64,000 nt of DNA, taken from the NCBI GenBank assembly GCA_028023455.1, contig JAQFVV010000001.1, positions 23,569,901 to 23,633,900 on the forward strand, in the 5' to 3' direction. The notes beneath the pieces are model-generated. The model was not told where the DNA came from, searched no databases, and saw only the letters and a list, made by a program, of their open reading frames with translations. Below, piece by piece: positions 1 through 11,460 of the stretch. A program made the translations under genes and the position numbers. This stretch comes from Epiperipatus broadwayi (lineage: Eukaryota; Onychophora; Udeonychophora; Euonychophora; Peripatidae). Numbering within the stretch: position 1 is the first letter of the stretch; each line of letters starts with the position of its first letter.

Positions 1-686
1 AATTGGATTTTTTGTTAATTTTTTGTATTAACCTGCTGTGAGAAGGCCTTGTATTTTGTTATCATAATCAGTTTATCCATTATAACTGTAGTGTTACCCT
101 TGTTAGCAGGAACAATTATTATAGATGTATCCTATTTGAGAGATTTAATAGCTTTCCTCTCATCTCATGAAATGTTTGATTTCTGCTTGTGCACTTTATG
201 TCTTCCAAATGTCTTTTTTATTTACCTGCATAACTCTGCTGCTTTTTATAGAATCAAGTTTTGGGTCACCTCCTCAGTGGCTTCCATTATATCCAATAAT
301 GGGACAGTAGATGGTATAATGGTAAAATTCAAACCTTTTTAAAGAATGAATAATTCAGCATTAGCAAGGTGTTTAGAACTAAGATTTTTCACTGATGACA
401 ATGATAGACTAGTTGTAGTATGACTTTTACCTTGCCCATGTAGATTTAGAAGCTGCTTCTTCTGAAGTTCTTTCATCCTTCCATGTAACTTACAATATGA
501 TCTGTTCACTGCTTGACAAATTCTTGAGAAATCATCTGTAGGTTTATTTTGTAGAAAGCAATAGAATGCAATGTTTGATACTTGGGAAAACCACTGAATC
601 TTTATATTTTCTCTCAATAATGTTTTATTTGCTCTTGGAATAATTTTCTCAGCTCTCTTGGGGGAAACAGGTGGTTTTAACTGCAA
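1..686 (-). pseudogene. Penelope-like element, N-terminal half of reverse transcriptase (broken, cut by window edge)
   Basis: Read on the minus strand from 686 towards 1. An open 115-codon stretch (686-339) ends at a stop inside a motif of the form LSSKHL...LFIL*KGLNF, which resembles the NLS..LT..E..LLSKGLNF block found before the RT in Penelope-like elements. After two or three more stops the same direction gives SLK*DTSIIIVPANKGNTT and then VIMDK, matching the PLE block 'SLKxDxSIVIxPADKGxxTVVMDK' (D to N in the middle). The identification rests on these two conserved blocks, recalled from the family. The element runs off the left edge, so the RT catalytic motifs would lie outside the window. 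It is inactive: at least five in-frame stops. Confidence 0.72.
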
Positions 687-812
687 ATCCTTAGGAATGA
701 TCCATTCATGATTTACATAAGAAAGTTAAATGATTTTCTACTTTAGCCAGTTTTAGACATAATTTTTCATAGTGTCTAAATTTCAACATAGCATTGGGTC
801 TAACTGGAAATG

Positions 813-1166
813 CTTAAGAACAAAAACTGCATCTATGAAATACCATGTGAATATGGAAGCAAATACATTGGTGAGATCTGTCATCTTGTTGAACAGTGAA
901 TGAAAGAACACAAAATAATAATTAAAAGAGAAAACACAGATGTGTCTACCATAGCAGATCATGTATTTACTAATGACCATATGTTTAATTGGGAAAATAT
1001 AAAGATATTCGATAAAGAGGAAACAATGCATAGAAGAAAATTCAAGGAAACTGCTCATATGATAAGGGTAAATAAGCCTATAAGTCAACCCAGTGTAACA
1101 ATACACAATGTATGGAAGCCTCTAATTAATCTTGCTCTTAGGAAAAATATTAAACAACAACAATAA
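813..1166 (+). pseudogene. Penelope-like element, GIY-YIG endonuclease C-terminus (broken)
   Basis: The reading frame from 813 gives CIYEIPCEYGSKYIGE, the GIY-YIG core of PLE endonucleases including the CCHH-type cysteine context, then LVEQ*MKEHK where the family has L..R..EHK; the stop at 897-899 sits where the conserved arginine is expected, consistent with CGA to TGA decay. The frame stays open to 1166, with IADH, FNWENIKIFDKE, RRKFKETAHMI and a final NVWKPLINLALR, matching the usual order of PLE ends (A.H, W....I, E....R+..E...I, W.PL). It lies 100 bp from the minus-strand PLE N-terminus, in divergent orientation, so the two pieces do not form one element as they stand. A long minus-strand open frame here is an overlap artefact. 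Confidence 0.8.
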
Positions 1167-1267
1167 TAAAAAAAACAACTAATTAGCCTTGCTCATAAAA
1201 AAAACACAGAAGAATTTAAACCAATCCTCATATATAAATATATCAAATTTCTACTATATATTGCTTT

Positions 1268-1490
1268 TGATAGAATAGCTCAGTTGGTTAGAGCATTTGC
1301 CTTAAATTTGATATTCAAGAATCTAAAGGTGCGAGTTCAACTTCTAAGTGAATATTATTACTGTGCATATAGGCCAGCAACAAATGAAGAAGAGTGGAAA
1401 ATAATACTACTCCAAACATTGTGTAATTACTAAATAGTCTATTTGTGTGTTATTACTAACAAGTTGTTTGTATTAAAAAAATTTGGTACT
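1268..1490 (+). repeat. tRNA-derived SINE, copy 1
   Basis: A tRNA-like head carries an A box TAGCTCAGTTGGTTAGAGC (1276-1294) and a B box GGTGCGAGTTCAACTTC (1328-1344), spaced as in a tRNA with an anticodon arm. The tRNA is not functional: no CCA-side acceptor pairing is obvious and the body continues. Downstream, GAAGAAGAG...GAAAATAATAC (about 1385-1410) and TGTTATTACTAACA (about 1448-1461) are shared with the minus-strand copy at 4487-4760, which defines a family. The 3' limit is uncertain. Confidence 0.75.
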
Positions 1491-1584
1491 AATCGATATG
1501 CCAGGCCAGCTGCATGGTGGCATTGTTTTTTTGCTAAAAATACACAATTATATCAATCTGGACCTGGCTATTTTTAATTAAATT

Positions 1585-1770
1585 ATTTTTACATTTTCTC
1601 CAACTTTTATTAAAATATTTTTACATTTTCTCCATCTTTTTAAAAAATATTTTTACATTTTCTCTGCATTTTTAAAAAACATGTTTACATTTTCTCTGCC
1701 TTTTTAAAAAATATTTGGACATTTGATATGACTTTTTTACTCATCTTTTGACATATTTTGACATTTAATA
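1585..1770. repeat. Minisatellite, 32-bp unit, about 5 copies
   Basis: ACATTTTCTC-type starts recur at 1591, 1623, 1655, 1687 and (degenerate) 1719, an exact 32-bp step, each followed by a T-rich and then an A-rich run. The last units decay into TTTGACAT repeats to about 1770. No coding potential. Confidence 0.85.
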
Positions 1771-1874
1771 CAACTTTTTTTACCAATATTTTGACATTCT
1801 TGTAAATAATTTATGATACAAGATTTGATTAAAATATTTGTACATTTTCTTTTCAAAAATGGCAAAATTAAAAA

Positions 1875-2285
1875 TATCGCGCAATACTAATAAAGTCGAA
1901 ACAAAAATTACTATATAGTCGCCATATTTTAAAAACAAAAAAGAAAACCAAAATTGAAAAAGTCAAAAGTTTTGATCTTAGTTTAAATTTTTTGGGGGGA
2001 GATGGGGAGAAGTAATTTGTCATCACTGAGACAAAAGTTATTTTTGATTTGTTTTTATTTTTAAAAAAAGGTTAATAAAAATTGGTTTTAAAAAAAAAAG
2101 TTTTAATATATCAGTGATATACAAATAAAGCTGAAACAAAAATTGCCATATAGCCAAAAAAAAAAAGTTGCCGTATTTTTTTAAAATAAACAAAAACAAA
2201 AGTTCAAAAAGTCAAATGTTTTGATCTTATTTTAATGTTGGGGGGGGGGGTGACAAATAATTTGTTGTCACTGATCAAACCAAGT
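1875..2285. repeat. Diverged tandem duplication (about 220 bp unit)
   Basis: The block containing AAAGTCGAAACAAAAATTAC, then AAAAAGTCAAA.GTTTTGATCTTA, a G-run and a TTTGTCATCACTGA segment (about 1890-2030) recurs at about 2120-2275 in the same order with scattered differences. Poly-A and poly-G runs differ in length between copies. Confidence 0.7.
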
Positions 2286-3450
2286 TTATGATTTACAAAA
2301 CTACATGCAACCTCAGACACTTTATTTGTCTCATAATTTACATGGCTATTCATGTGAGCTATGGGAAAAGGTGCTTGCCATGACCTTTTGCAATTTTTGC
2401 CACATTCCAAAATTTATAGGGAAGCAAGGCGATGGTCTTACAATTATTAGCAACAAATACTATGTCAGGTAGGGAGTAAGATCTTCAATTAGAATGCATA
2501 TTACAACAGTTATGGTCACTTGAATTTCCTACACCCTCACATCATACAATAGTGATCTGTTAAGTGTGTGTGTATTTGCATAGTGTCACAAAGCACATTA
2601 GTGGGCCATAATATTTGTTTGCAATGCCATATAACCCTCAGTGGCTAATATGAACAGTACTGTTCTATAGACCGCAAGTTTCTCTGCTAAAAGCACTTTC
2701 TCTGCAAAAGTACAGAAATATTGGGCTATGTAAACAATAACAGAAAAACAATGCCACTAGATGGTTGGCCTGGCAGACCTATTAGTACTGAAAAGTTTAA
2801 ATAAACTTTAAAATTTTCTATACATTCAACATTCACTTAGGGATAGGATATCTTTCAGGTATATAGGTTGTAGTGTGATTACCTTTCCAAATAGATCCAT
2901 CATTTTCTGAAAATCTTTAATGCTATAACCAAGGTGTGTGTTTTTGAGGACACCTGTGATGAAGTTGTGATTTTCATCTACTACAACAAGCACAATGTTT
3001 CTTAGTGTTTTTATGCTAGCTTAGATATGGCCTTTTTGGCTCACACTGTGGAACTTAACAGCAAGATAGCTAGGATTGGGATAGTCAGCAATGTGGAGAA
3101 CAATCTTCCATAGTCCATATAGGTTGAGTGCCCTAGGAAATCTATATAATGAACAGTGAAAAGTCATCTTATAATGACATTGTTGAACTTGTCCCCAGCA
3201 CTTTCTAGAATATCTGCTGGCATTATTGTAAAAAAGGGGGTGGCCTTCATTGTCTTGGCTTGCTAAGTCAAGATTTTTAATATCGCTTATTATGGTTTTT
3301 CTTAATCTGGGAGTTTTGTTTGAGTTGAAAATCTAAGGTTGGTTTTTGTTATTTTTCATATGTATTCTTTGAATTTGTAGTAGGATTTACAGGTATATTA
3401 TTTCTGACCCAGTTTCTTTAAAATGTGATTGGATGGTCACCATTTTTATT
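2286..3450. other. No recognised gene; possible decayed coding stretch on the minus strand (about 2820-3290)
   Basis: Base composition is more balanced than in the flanks. Reading the minus strand gives a fairly protein-like stretch, including LRNIVLVVVDENHNF and LGYSIKDFQKMMDLF, before a stop near 2820. I do not recognise a family and at least one in-frame stop is present. It may be the remains of a transposon ORF. Confidence 0.25.
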
Positions 3451-3453
3451 GTA

Positions 3454-4345
3454 TACCTGGGTCTTGTTGTATACAGGTTATTTTAATGCAATTTTGAAGT
3501 TATGTGATTCATATTTCTTCTTAATATCTTTCATATTAGATATCAAGAAATTTAAATTATTAATAACTTATTTTGACTTGAAATACTTTTTTTTTGTAAA
3601 AAAAATATATTATATTAGCATCTAACATGAATATAGCATGAAACTGTATTTAGAATATTAGCTTCTATATAAATAACCTACTTATACTAAGGAGTAAATA
3701 ATAATAATAGATTTATATGTACACATAAAAATATCACAATAAATATTCAAAAATTTTAAACTTTTAAAATGTATTTTGTTAGATATAACAGAAATAAATA
3801 TTTTTTTAGATTTTTAAAATAAATAATAATGAAGATTTTATTGATTTTATAAACTAAAAATAATCTTTCTAATGATAATTTTAATTTTTTTGTTTTGATT
3901 GCGATCTCATTTTTTAAATATAGAAACAGAAGATCATTAACACAGCATAAGACTGAAAGTGGCACTAGTTGTATATCACATTACGAATCTGATTTCTTAA
4001 CAATTTACAAATGAATGGATATTGTCAAATAGCGGTAATGATTAAAATATGTATGAAAAAATATAAAATTAAATACTGTAGTTAAAAAAAAAAAGTAAAA
4101 AAAGTTTGTCTTGTATTAATTTTTTTCAAATATTTGAAATTTTTTATTAGTCATACTTTACTTCCTTATTTTTTTAATGCGAAGTTTAAAGTAATTTTTC
4201 CTTGTTGCTTTGCTTTTATGCCAATTTCTGAAAATTATAGAACATATCTGCCATTTTTCAAGGTAAGCTAAGTTTATTTTTGTGCGATTTCTTTTGTGTG
4301 CATTTTTTGAGGAACCTATCTACCACATAAAACGAAACCCAGGTG
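3454..4345 (+). mobile_element. TA-flanked MITE, copy 1 (892 bp)
   Basis: The left end reads TA|TACCTGGGTCTTG and the right end CGAAACCCAGGTG|TA, so the element has inverted termini of about 15-20 bp next to TA on both sides, as for Tc1/mariner-type target duplications. The whole body is found again in the opposite orientation at 16391-17329, including segments matching 3480-3600 and 3756-3965. Short open frames here (for example around 3756-3965) are not supported as genes. Non-autonomous: no transposase. Confidence 0.75.
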
Positions 4346-4486
4346 TATTTGAAAAACCAATTTTTGTTATTTATCTATCACACACATGGAAATTTTTATA
4401 TAAACACTGTTGGTCAATGTCTTATTTTTGGAAAAAAATTAAAAATTACCTTTGAAGAAATATATTACTGCATTGTATTTTTATAT

Positions 4487-4760
4487 TGGACTATTTCCAT
4501 CATTTAATATGAGTATTGAATGTCTTTAGAAAAAAATAACTTTATTTAAATATTCCAAATACATCCAACTGTTAGTAATAAGACATTAAACAGGTTAGTA
4601 TATGTATAAAGTTTAGAGAGGTATTATTCTCCCCTCTTCTTCAAGTGTTACTGGACTGATTAGTGATAGTACTAGCATGGAATTTGAACCTGGACTCTTA
4701 GATTCTTGAGCATTAAATTTCAAGGTAATAGTCTAACCAACTGGTCAGGCCTGCAACACC
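4487..4760 (-). repeat. tRNA-derived SINE, copy 2
   Basis: On the minus strand: A box TGACCAGTTGGTTAGAC (4747-4731), B box CCAGGTTCAAATTCC (4693-4679), then a body with GAAGAAGAGGGGAGAATAAT, TTATTACTAACAGTTGGATG and a 3' section TTTAAATAAAGTTA that is shared with 61290-61410. This is the most complete SINE copy in the window. Its body arm (4620-4651) is repeated inverted on the far side of the tRNA head (4753-4784), so the head sits in the loop of a near-perfect 32-bp stem. Confidence 0.78.
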
Positions 4761-4790
4761 TGAAGAAGAGGGGATAATAATCTCTCTTGA

Positions 4791-5575
4791 AACACTGGCA
4801 TTGACTTTCTGGGAGGATTTTGACGTGTATTGGCTTTTTTGAAGTAGATTTTATTTATTATAAACATTAGGGAATAAGCTGTCATAAAAGTTTTAAGACT
4901 AGTGAAATAGATGATAAGAATACATAATGCAATATATATATATAACAAGCTTATATAAATTATAGCTCGCGTATTTAACACTTTTGTATGATTTATATTA
5001 TTTCTACTTTTTTATTTAAATTACACAATAGAAACGAGCAATTGTTTTATCATAGATGCCGCTGCCTAGGTAAAAAGATTTCATTATATGTAATCAAAAA
5101 ATTAATTCCCAGCATGCATTTTTCATTTTAAAAAGCTTACCAGACGCTGCCAATACGTAGTTTTAAAATAAAGTTCATTAAAGTCAACTGGAGTGTAACA
5201 GAAACGTGTCACTTTTAATATAATAATTTAAGAGGCTGTCCGAGATAAGTTAAACCACAATGTTAGAAGGTGAGAAGATCAATTACACTCTATTACTCCA
5301 AAATATTCTGCTTATTAGTATTAATTTATTTTATTAAGGGGAGAGGGGGGGTCAAACTATTTTATAACTTAAAAACTATTGGTTTATTACGATAAATAAT
5401 ATGTGCAAGGAAAATACTTCCACTTATGCAAAATAGTTTCAGCAATGTTAATTTATTGACTTTCAAAGAATATTTCTTTATTTTATTCCAGCTGTTTATT
5501 TTTCTTGAAAATTATTGGAGCCTATAATAAACCTTATTGTATGCAAAAAATTTCGATGCTACGTTAATGATTAGT
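4791..5575. other. AT-rich DNA without recognised features
   Basis: I see only short A/T runs, a G-run near 5339 and a small (TA)n at 4933-4942. No coherent coding frame. Confidence 0.5.
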
Positions 5576-5579
5576 AAAA

Positions 5580-5812
5580 TAAATATTTTGTGTTCGGGGG
5601 GAAAAAAGAAAATCGTGATTTAATTAAAATTTAGTTTTCTATATTCGATTTGCAAGAAAAAGAAATTTAAAAAGTGGTTTTTGCTGATAAAACAAATATT
5701 TGTGTTCGTATAAAAAAGAAGAAAATCGTGATATAATTAATATTTAGTTTTACATATTCGATTCGCAAAAATTTTTCTATAAATTAAAAAAAAAAAAAAA
5801 GTAGTTTTTTAT
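5580..5812. repeat. Tandem duplication, two copies, 112-bp step
   Basis: TGTGTTCG occurs at 5589 and 5701, each followed by an A-rich run, GAAAATCGTGAT.TAATTA, a TTTAGTTTT segment and ATATTCGATT.GCAA. The second copy is followed by a longer A run. Confidence 0.75.
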
Positions 5813-7110
5813 TACTGAATAAAGACTTTTAAATACCGGTTTCATCTCCCCGTTTGTTACATTTTTGTTTTGTAAAAAAGTTATTATTTTTTAAATATAC
5901 ACATTGTATCTTATAACAGTACTTATATTTGTTATAATTTACGAATATATAAATAACTCAAATATATACTTTGTAAGTATGCAAAGTATGCATACTTTTT
6001 ATTGTAAGCAATATGCAACTAATGCGCGATTTAGTTTATAAAGAACAACTTTTTTTTTTCAAAAAAATATTTAATCGCAAAAGTAAGATTTATGTTGAAG
6101 TATAAATATTAAAAACAATCACCTCCATTTATATCCCTGTTTTAATCTTCAAACCTTGTTTGTATAGTGATAAAAAAAAAGGGTGATAAGAACCTCTAAA
6201 TCTTTAGATAGTAAACTGATGCATTTCTAAAATTCAAAATTTATTATACAACTGTAATTACATTATGAAGTCACATATTTAGAAGTATTTGAAAAACGGC
6301 AGTTAGGTATCAGAAATTACAGTTTAATTTTGATTTGGTAAATGATAGGCAAGCAATCGCATGGTAATTTGTTATGATGGTTATATTTCATAGAGAGACG
6401 CTTGATAGATCCAGTCAGTCAGAATTGAGATTTTTTGTTTTACTTGGTTGAGGACTTATCCTATAATCCTTATCTCAGTAGAATCTTTATCTCTTGACTC
6501 TTACTATAACAATGTGTTCCTCTGCAGGAGACATTAAGTCATATAATAATTTTAATAATTACACTAACATTAAGTGTAATAAATAATAAAGAATGTTTAT
6601 CATTTTCTCTAATGCCATCATTAAAGTCTAGTATTTTTTGAACATTACTAATATTTCATTAGCTGCAGCAGCAACAACAATTTACAAGTATATCAGGAAT
6701 AAATACAAAAAAATTATAATGCTCTAAAAATAAGTTTTGCAATGACTATACAAACCAATCTATGAAACACAAATATTCCTCATACAGAACATGCTGCTCC
6801 ATTCTGTTTATTAAATATTTTATGATATTATCAACTTTTTTCTGTAGTAAACATTTCTTTTTAAAAGACTTCTACAACAATTTAATTGTAGTGCTTTATG
6901 TATTCTATTCTCGATCATATTTTACCAATGAGAACAATATTGCCTTTTTTACAATGCCTTTGTGATAATCTTTATAATGTAAATGAATTCTTTCTCTTTT
7001 GATATATGTGCTCAAGCATAAAATATTTTTTAGAAACTCTTATGTCATTGTTTCATTTCACAGGATTAATCCAATGAAGATGTGATTTTACAATAATAGA
7101 CTCTAATTAT
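5813..7110. other. AT-rich DNA without recognised features
   Basis: There is a short GCAGCAGCAACAACAA-type tract near 6664-6680. Open frames are at the length expected by chance. Confidence 0.5.
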
Positions 7111-7114
7111 ATAC

Positions 7115-7312
7115 ACAATAATCTTTCCTTGCATCATTAAACTATGATATTAAAACTGCAAGGATACTCTCACCCCAGTCACAGGATAGAGACTTTGAAA
7201 AAATAAGAATGATCATCTTATTTTTGAACCCAAATACACTTATATGTGAGTGACGTGAGATTATCCCTGCAGTTTTAACATTACTGTTTAATGGCACTAG
7301 TAAGAAGGGATG
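7115..7312. repeat. Foldback element (short MITE-like inverted repeat)
   Basis: TAAAACTGCAAGGATACTCT begins the left arm at 7151 and is matched inverted by the right arm at 7255-7277. Diverged pairing continues outward (CATTAAAC near 7134 against GTTTAATG near 7287). The centre contains another perfect hairpin, AAAAATAAG...CTTATTTTT, around ATGATCAT (7198-7224). Confidence 0.6.
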
Positions 7313-8814
7313 ATTACCTTCTACATAATTACAATCTAAAAACTGCTATTAAAATTTATTGATTATTAAATAATAGACTCTATAGTATCATACTCTACAA
7401 TTTGAAGAAATATTGACAGGTAATTTCTCTAATGCTTTTATAATATAGCAATGGGGATCCAAGTCTCATTTTGTACAATAAATTTGATAAAATAACAGCT
7501 TTATATTAGTTGCATAATTAAGTCACTATGATAAAAATACGCTATCTTTTAATTTGCTAAAATTAATAGCATTTTAAATAGGAGGAATTGCTACACCTTA
7601 ACATCTATCACCACCTTTCTATGTAAAAAAAGCCTATCAAAATAATGAAATTGCTAAAGGTTCCTGAAAATTTTTTTTCCACAGTTATAATATGTTGCAC
7701 TCAAATCATTAAGTACATTCTGAAGAGTATTTTTTAATTGCCAAAAACAACATAATCATCAGTATACTGTAAATCTAAAAGCTTAAAAGATGAAATTTTT
7801 GTTTTTGCTTTTAATCAATTCAAATGCATGTTTACAAAGCTTCCTGTTAAACAATTTCAAAGATCATAGTCATTATATTCAAAACAAAGTTGGAACTAAT
7901 ATAAATCATTGTTTAATAACAATTTTAATTTCAAATGTTTCAGATTTTTTGCCCATAATATTTTTTCTTATTCCATCATGTAGAAACTTTATGAAATGAA
8001 TAAACCTTAATGGCCATTCAACTAATTTCAAATAATGTTACAGGACTGTTTGATTAAAAATGCCTTGGCATATCAATAAAAATAATATATAAATCATTGC
8101 TTTGTTTCAAACATTTCTATTTGCTTGGTAACAAAAGCTACATCTGTAATGTTTCTGGATCCTCTAAAAATCACATTGGGTTTCTAGAAACGATTTTTTT
8201 GAGATGAAAGCAATATATTCAATAAAAAAATTTAAGTTACTTTAGCTGTAATGTATAACACTAATATTCATCATAATTTGTCACTTTTTATTTTAAAAAT
8301 TAAAAAAAAACAACAAAGCAATCTTAGGAAGGCAACAAAACTTCATGAGTAAATAGAATAGATATATTATTAAAAGTCATCATGCCAATTCTTATATCAT
8401 TATTGAAAAGATGAGTAAAATATTTCCTCCATCTCCTCAAAGTATCATTGTCATCATATAAGAAAATGCCTTCAATAAATTTAATAGGATTTTGATGTTT
8501 TTCTGATTCATATGTTACTATCAATTTTTTTTATTTAAAAAAGATCTAAAGTAACCACCATCAATAAGTGTCCGATATTTCAGTTGCAGTTTTAATGCAC
8601 CAATCATTTTGAGCCTTCTTTTCAGCAAGTTAAATTCTCTCTTTAAATTTTTATATTAATCATGAAGACTTACATTCATTTTATTACTAAGGCAAATGCC
8701 ACATCTCTTTTTAATCAAGTTATTAATAACATTAACACTGTCAGAAAAACACCCATGACTCTTCTTTTAATAAATCAATATATATATATATAGAATTATA
8801 TATTTCCATGGAAT
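7313..8814. other. AT-rich DNA without recognised features
   Basis: Only chance-length open frames (for example 7790-7999) and a small (TA)n at about 8780-8791. No motif I recognise. Confidence 0.45.
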
Positions 8815-9860
8815 TTTTAAATAGATAAAGAATGGAAACTAAAAGTTTATATCCACATATACAGAGATAACTTGCATTTAATATTGCTAATAAATCATTA
8901 TTTACTAAATGACAATCATTAGGCTAAACAAGATTTTCTTCATTAATCTAATATTTCTATTATTTGGGTATAATGAAGTAAAAGTGGCTCTCTTTCACTT
9001 TAAACCTGGAAAGTTATTTTTATAAGTATGAGAATGGAGGTTAACATCTTCCTTGGTGTCTTGCAAATAATTTTCTTCAGAGATTTGTATATGTTAAATT
9101 ATATATTTTCTTAGATTTTTTTTTAAATTGCTAAAGAATGGAAATTAAGAGATTGTATCCATATAAATAGAGATAAATTTTTGTTTTTGATGTTGCCAGG
9201 AAACTATCAATTACTAATTGACAATCATTCTGAGGCTAAAAAATTTTTTTCCATTAACTATGATAGCTCTATTGTTTAAAGGATTTCTCTTTCACTTCAA
9301 ATTATTGTTTGGGTGTAGTGAAATAAAAGGGGTCATCTTTCATTTCAAATCTAGTTCGAAGATGACTGCTTTTATTTCACTGTACTCAAATAATAAAACT
9401 ATTATATATTAATGGAAAAAACTTGTTTAGCCTTTTATGGTAATATAAAAAGGTAAAGCTATTTTTATTTACATGGATATAATCACTCACTTTCAATTCT
9501 CTATCAATTAAGAAAATCAATGAAAATATAATTTAACATATACATATTCCTAGAGAAGATTAATATTATTTGCAGGATGTCAAGAAAGTTGCTAGTCTTC
9601 TGCATTCTCACACTTATAAAAATAGCTTTCTGGGTTTAGGTTTGAAGTGAAAGAGTACTCATTTTACTTCACTATAACCAAACAATAGAGCTATTATAGG
9701 TTAATGGAGAAAACACGTTTAACCTCAGGAGGATTGTCAATTAGTATTTGATACTTTTTAGCAATTTCAAAAGATAAAGTTATCTCTGTTTATATGAATA
9801 TAATCTTTTCATATCTATTCTTTATATATATATATTCACCTGTTTCATGAGGTTTATTTA
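8815..9860. repeat. Cluster of nested direct and inverted repeats
   Basis: A unit of about 200 bp (AGAATGGAAACTAAAAG..., TATATCCACATATACAGAGA, ATGACAATCATT.GGCTAAA, then TCTCTTTCACTT) starts at about 8825. A second direct copy starts at about 9135, and inverted copies are readable at about 9360-9505 and about 9630-9835. The array can therefore fold into one long, imperfect hairpin centred near 9330-9350. No coding frame spans it. Confidence 0.65.
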
Positions 9861-11460
9861 AACTTTGAATTACAAATCTCCTTCAGTCAAGTGTTAATCT
9901 TTAGTACCTATATAATTAGCCATAGATACATATGAGTATCCAATTTTATCATAATAAAAAAGTTTGCTTTGACAACAACAGATTGAGATTGTTGTTATTG
10001 TTTGGAATTGTTTAGGTGTAGACTGTTTTCATATATTTATATTTATAAACCAATCAAGCCTTAGCTTTATTATTTAAATGATAAATATATGGTTCCAGTG
10101 CAGTTTAAAAGATAAAATTGATTATTTGGTTAGTCTGCTTTGAAAAGTAGATTATATTTTCCTGTTTAATGAGGTTCATTTAAACTTTTTTGAATTATAT
10201 ATTTCAATCTCTTTCAATCAAGTATAAATCTTTAGGGTCTATATAAACATATCCGGCCTTCAAATATTTACACACATATATACACACACTTATAACTATA
10301 ACACTCTTAAGAAAATTTTGTGTTTTAGTAAGATGATAATTTTAAATCCTAAAAATTTAAATTAGCAGTTTTAGTATTCCAAATAGTTGTGGAATTTCAC
10401 AAGAATATTAGATGATTCTTAACAACAAATATGCAACTGTCATTTTAATATTGGAGAATAGTAATCTATGATTTATTCAATAATCTGCACTTGTAAATTT
10501 TAACTTGATATTAACTTATTTTATATTTTGATTACAAACTATCATATAGCTTATTATGTGCAACTATTTTAAACATGGATGCATCTATATTCTTATAGTG
10601 ATTTTTCTTCCTAAACAAAGTGTTTGTGATAGTTAATCATATATTATCAAAAATTCAATAATAGCAATACATTTGAGTTATTATATCAGTGTCATTATTT
10701 TCAACAACATTTGATCAAATTTACCATCTGTACCAACATGTGCATTTAAAGTCTTCAAGAAAAAAATTCATTCTTATACTAGTATTGATATAGTAATGCT
10801 ATCCAAATCAAGGAATAAAATCTTTTTAAAAAATCTAATGATGGGTCACATGCACCAGTAAAATGAGCACTTCTACCACTGTGCAAAACAAGTTTTAATA
10901 ACATTAGTCTTTCACTGATACCTTTTAGAAATGTCAATAATAGAAGGTATTGAATTAGACTTTACATCAAACCCAACATCATGCACTCTTCTTTCACTGG
11001 TTGTTTTCTCTAATGATAACAATATTATATAATGCTAATATATTATTATATAATCAAATACATCTCCATTTTATCATTGAGATAGTTCTTATTTTATATA
11101 TTTATAAATGGTTATAATGGAAAAGTAATTAGGAAAATTTTATATACATTCATTATACATTCACTTATTCATCTTTTTCCTACCATATAACTTCTCTGTA
11201 TCATCAAGCAAACAAGTCCTGTCTTATACTATCAATTCATATACATATATACTTAATCATTAAAAATCAGTCAACACTTGGACAATCCCAATATTGATAA
11301 CAATCAACAATTTCAAACTGTTGTCAAGGAAATCTTTTAACAATAAAGGTGGAATCCCACCTTTATTAATGGTCTAATATATTTAATAGACACTAAAGAT
11401 TGCAACTTGTCCATAGTTGAAGTTATTGACATAAAGAAGTTTAAATAAACAGGTAAACAT
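9843..11460. repeat. Repeat family with two direct copies and one inverted copy
   Basis: The segment CCTGTTTCATGAGG, TTATTTAAACTTTG and AATCTTTAGT (9843-9925) recurs at 10157-10245, and again inverted at about 11385-11460 (AAGTTTAAATAAACAGG read on the plus strand). The outer pair could be terminal inverted repeats of a 1.6-kb element, but the identity is low and no target duplication is clear. The DNA between shows no gene. Confidence 0.45.

Noticed and set aside
783-1106. 107-codon minus-strand open frame
   Set aside because: It lies antisense to the recognisable GIY-YIG sequence and has no domain of its own.
1270-1348. tRNA gene with good A and B boxes
   Set aside because: The acceptor ends do not pair convincingly and the body is shared with the longer repeat at 4487-4760, so it is the head of a SINE.
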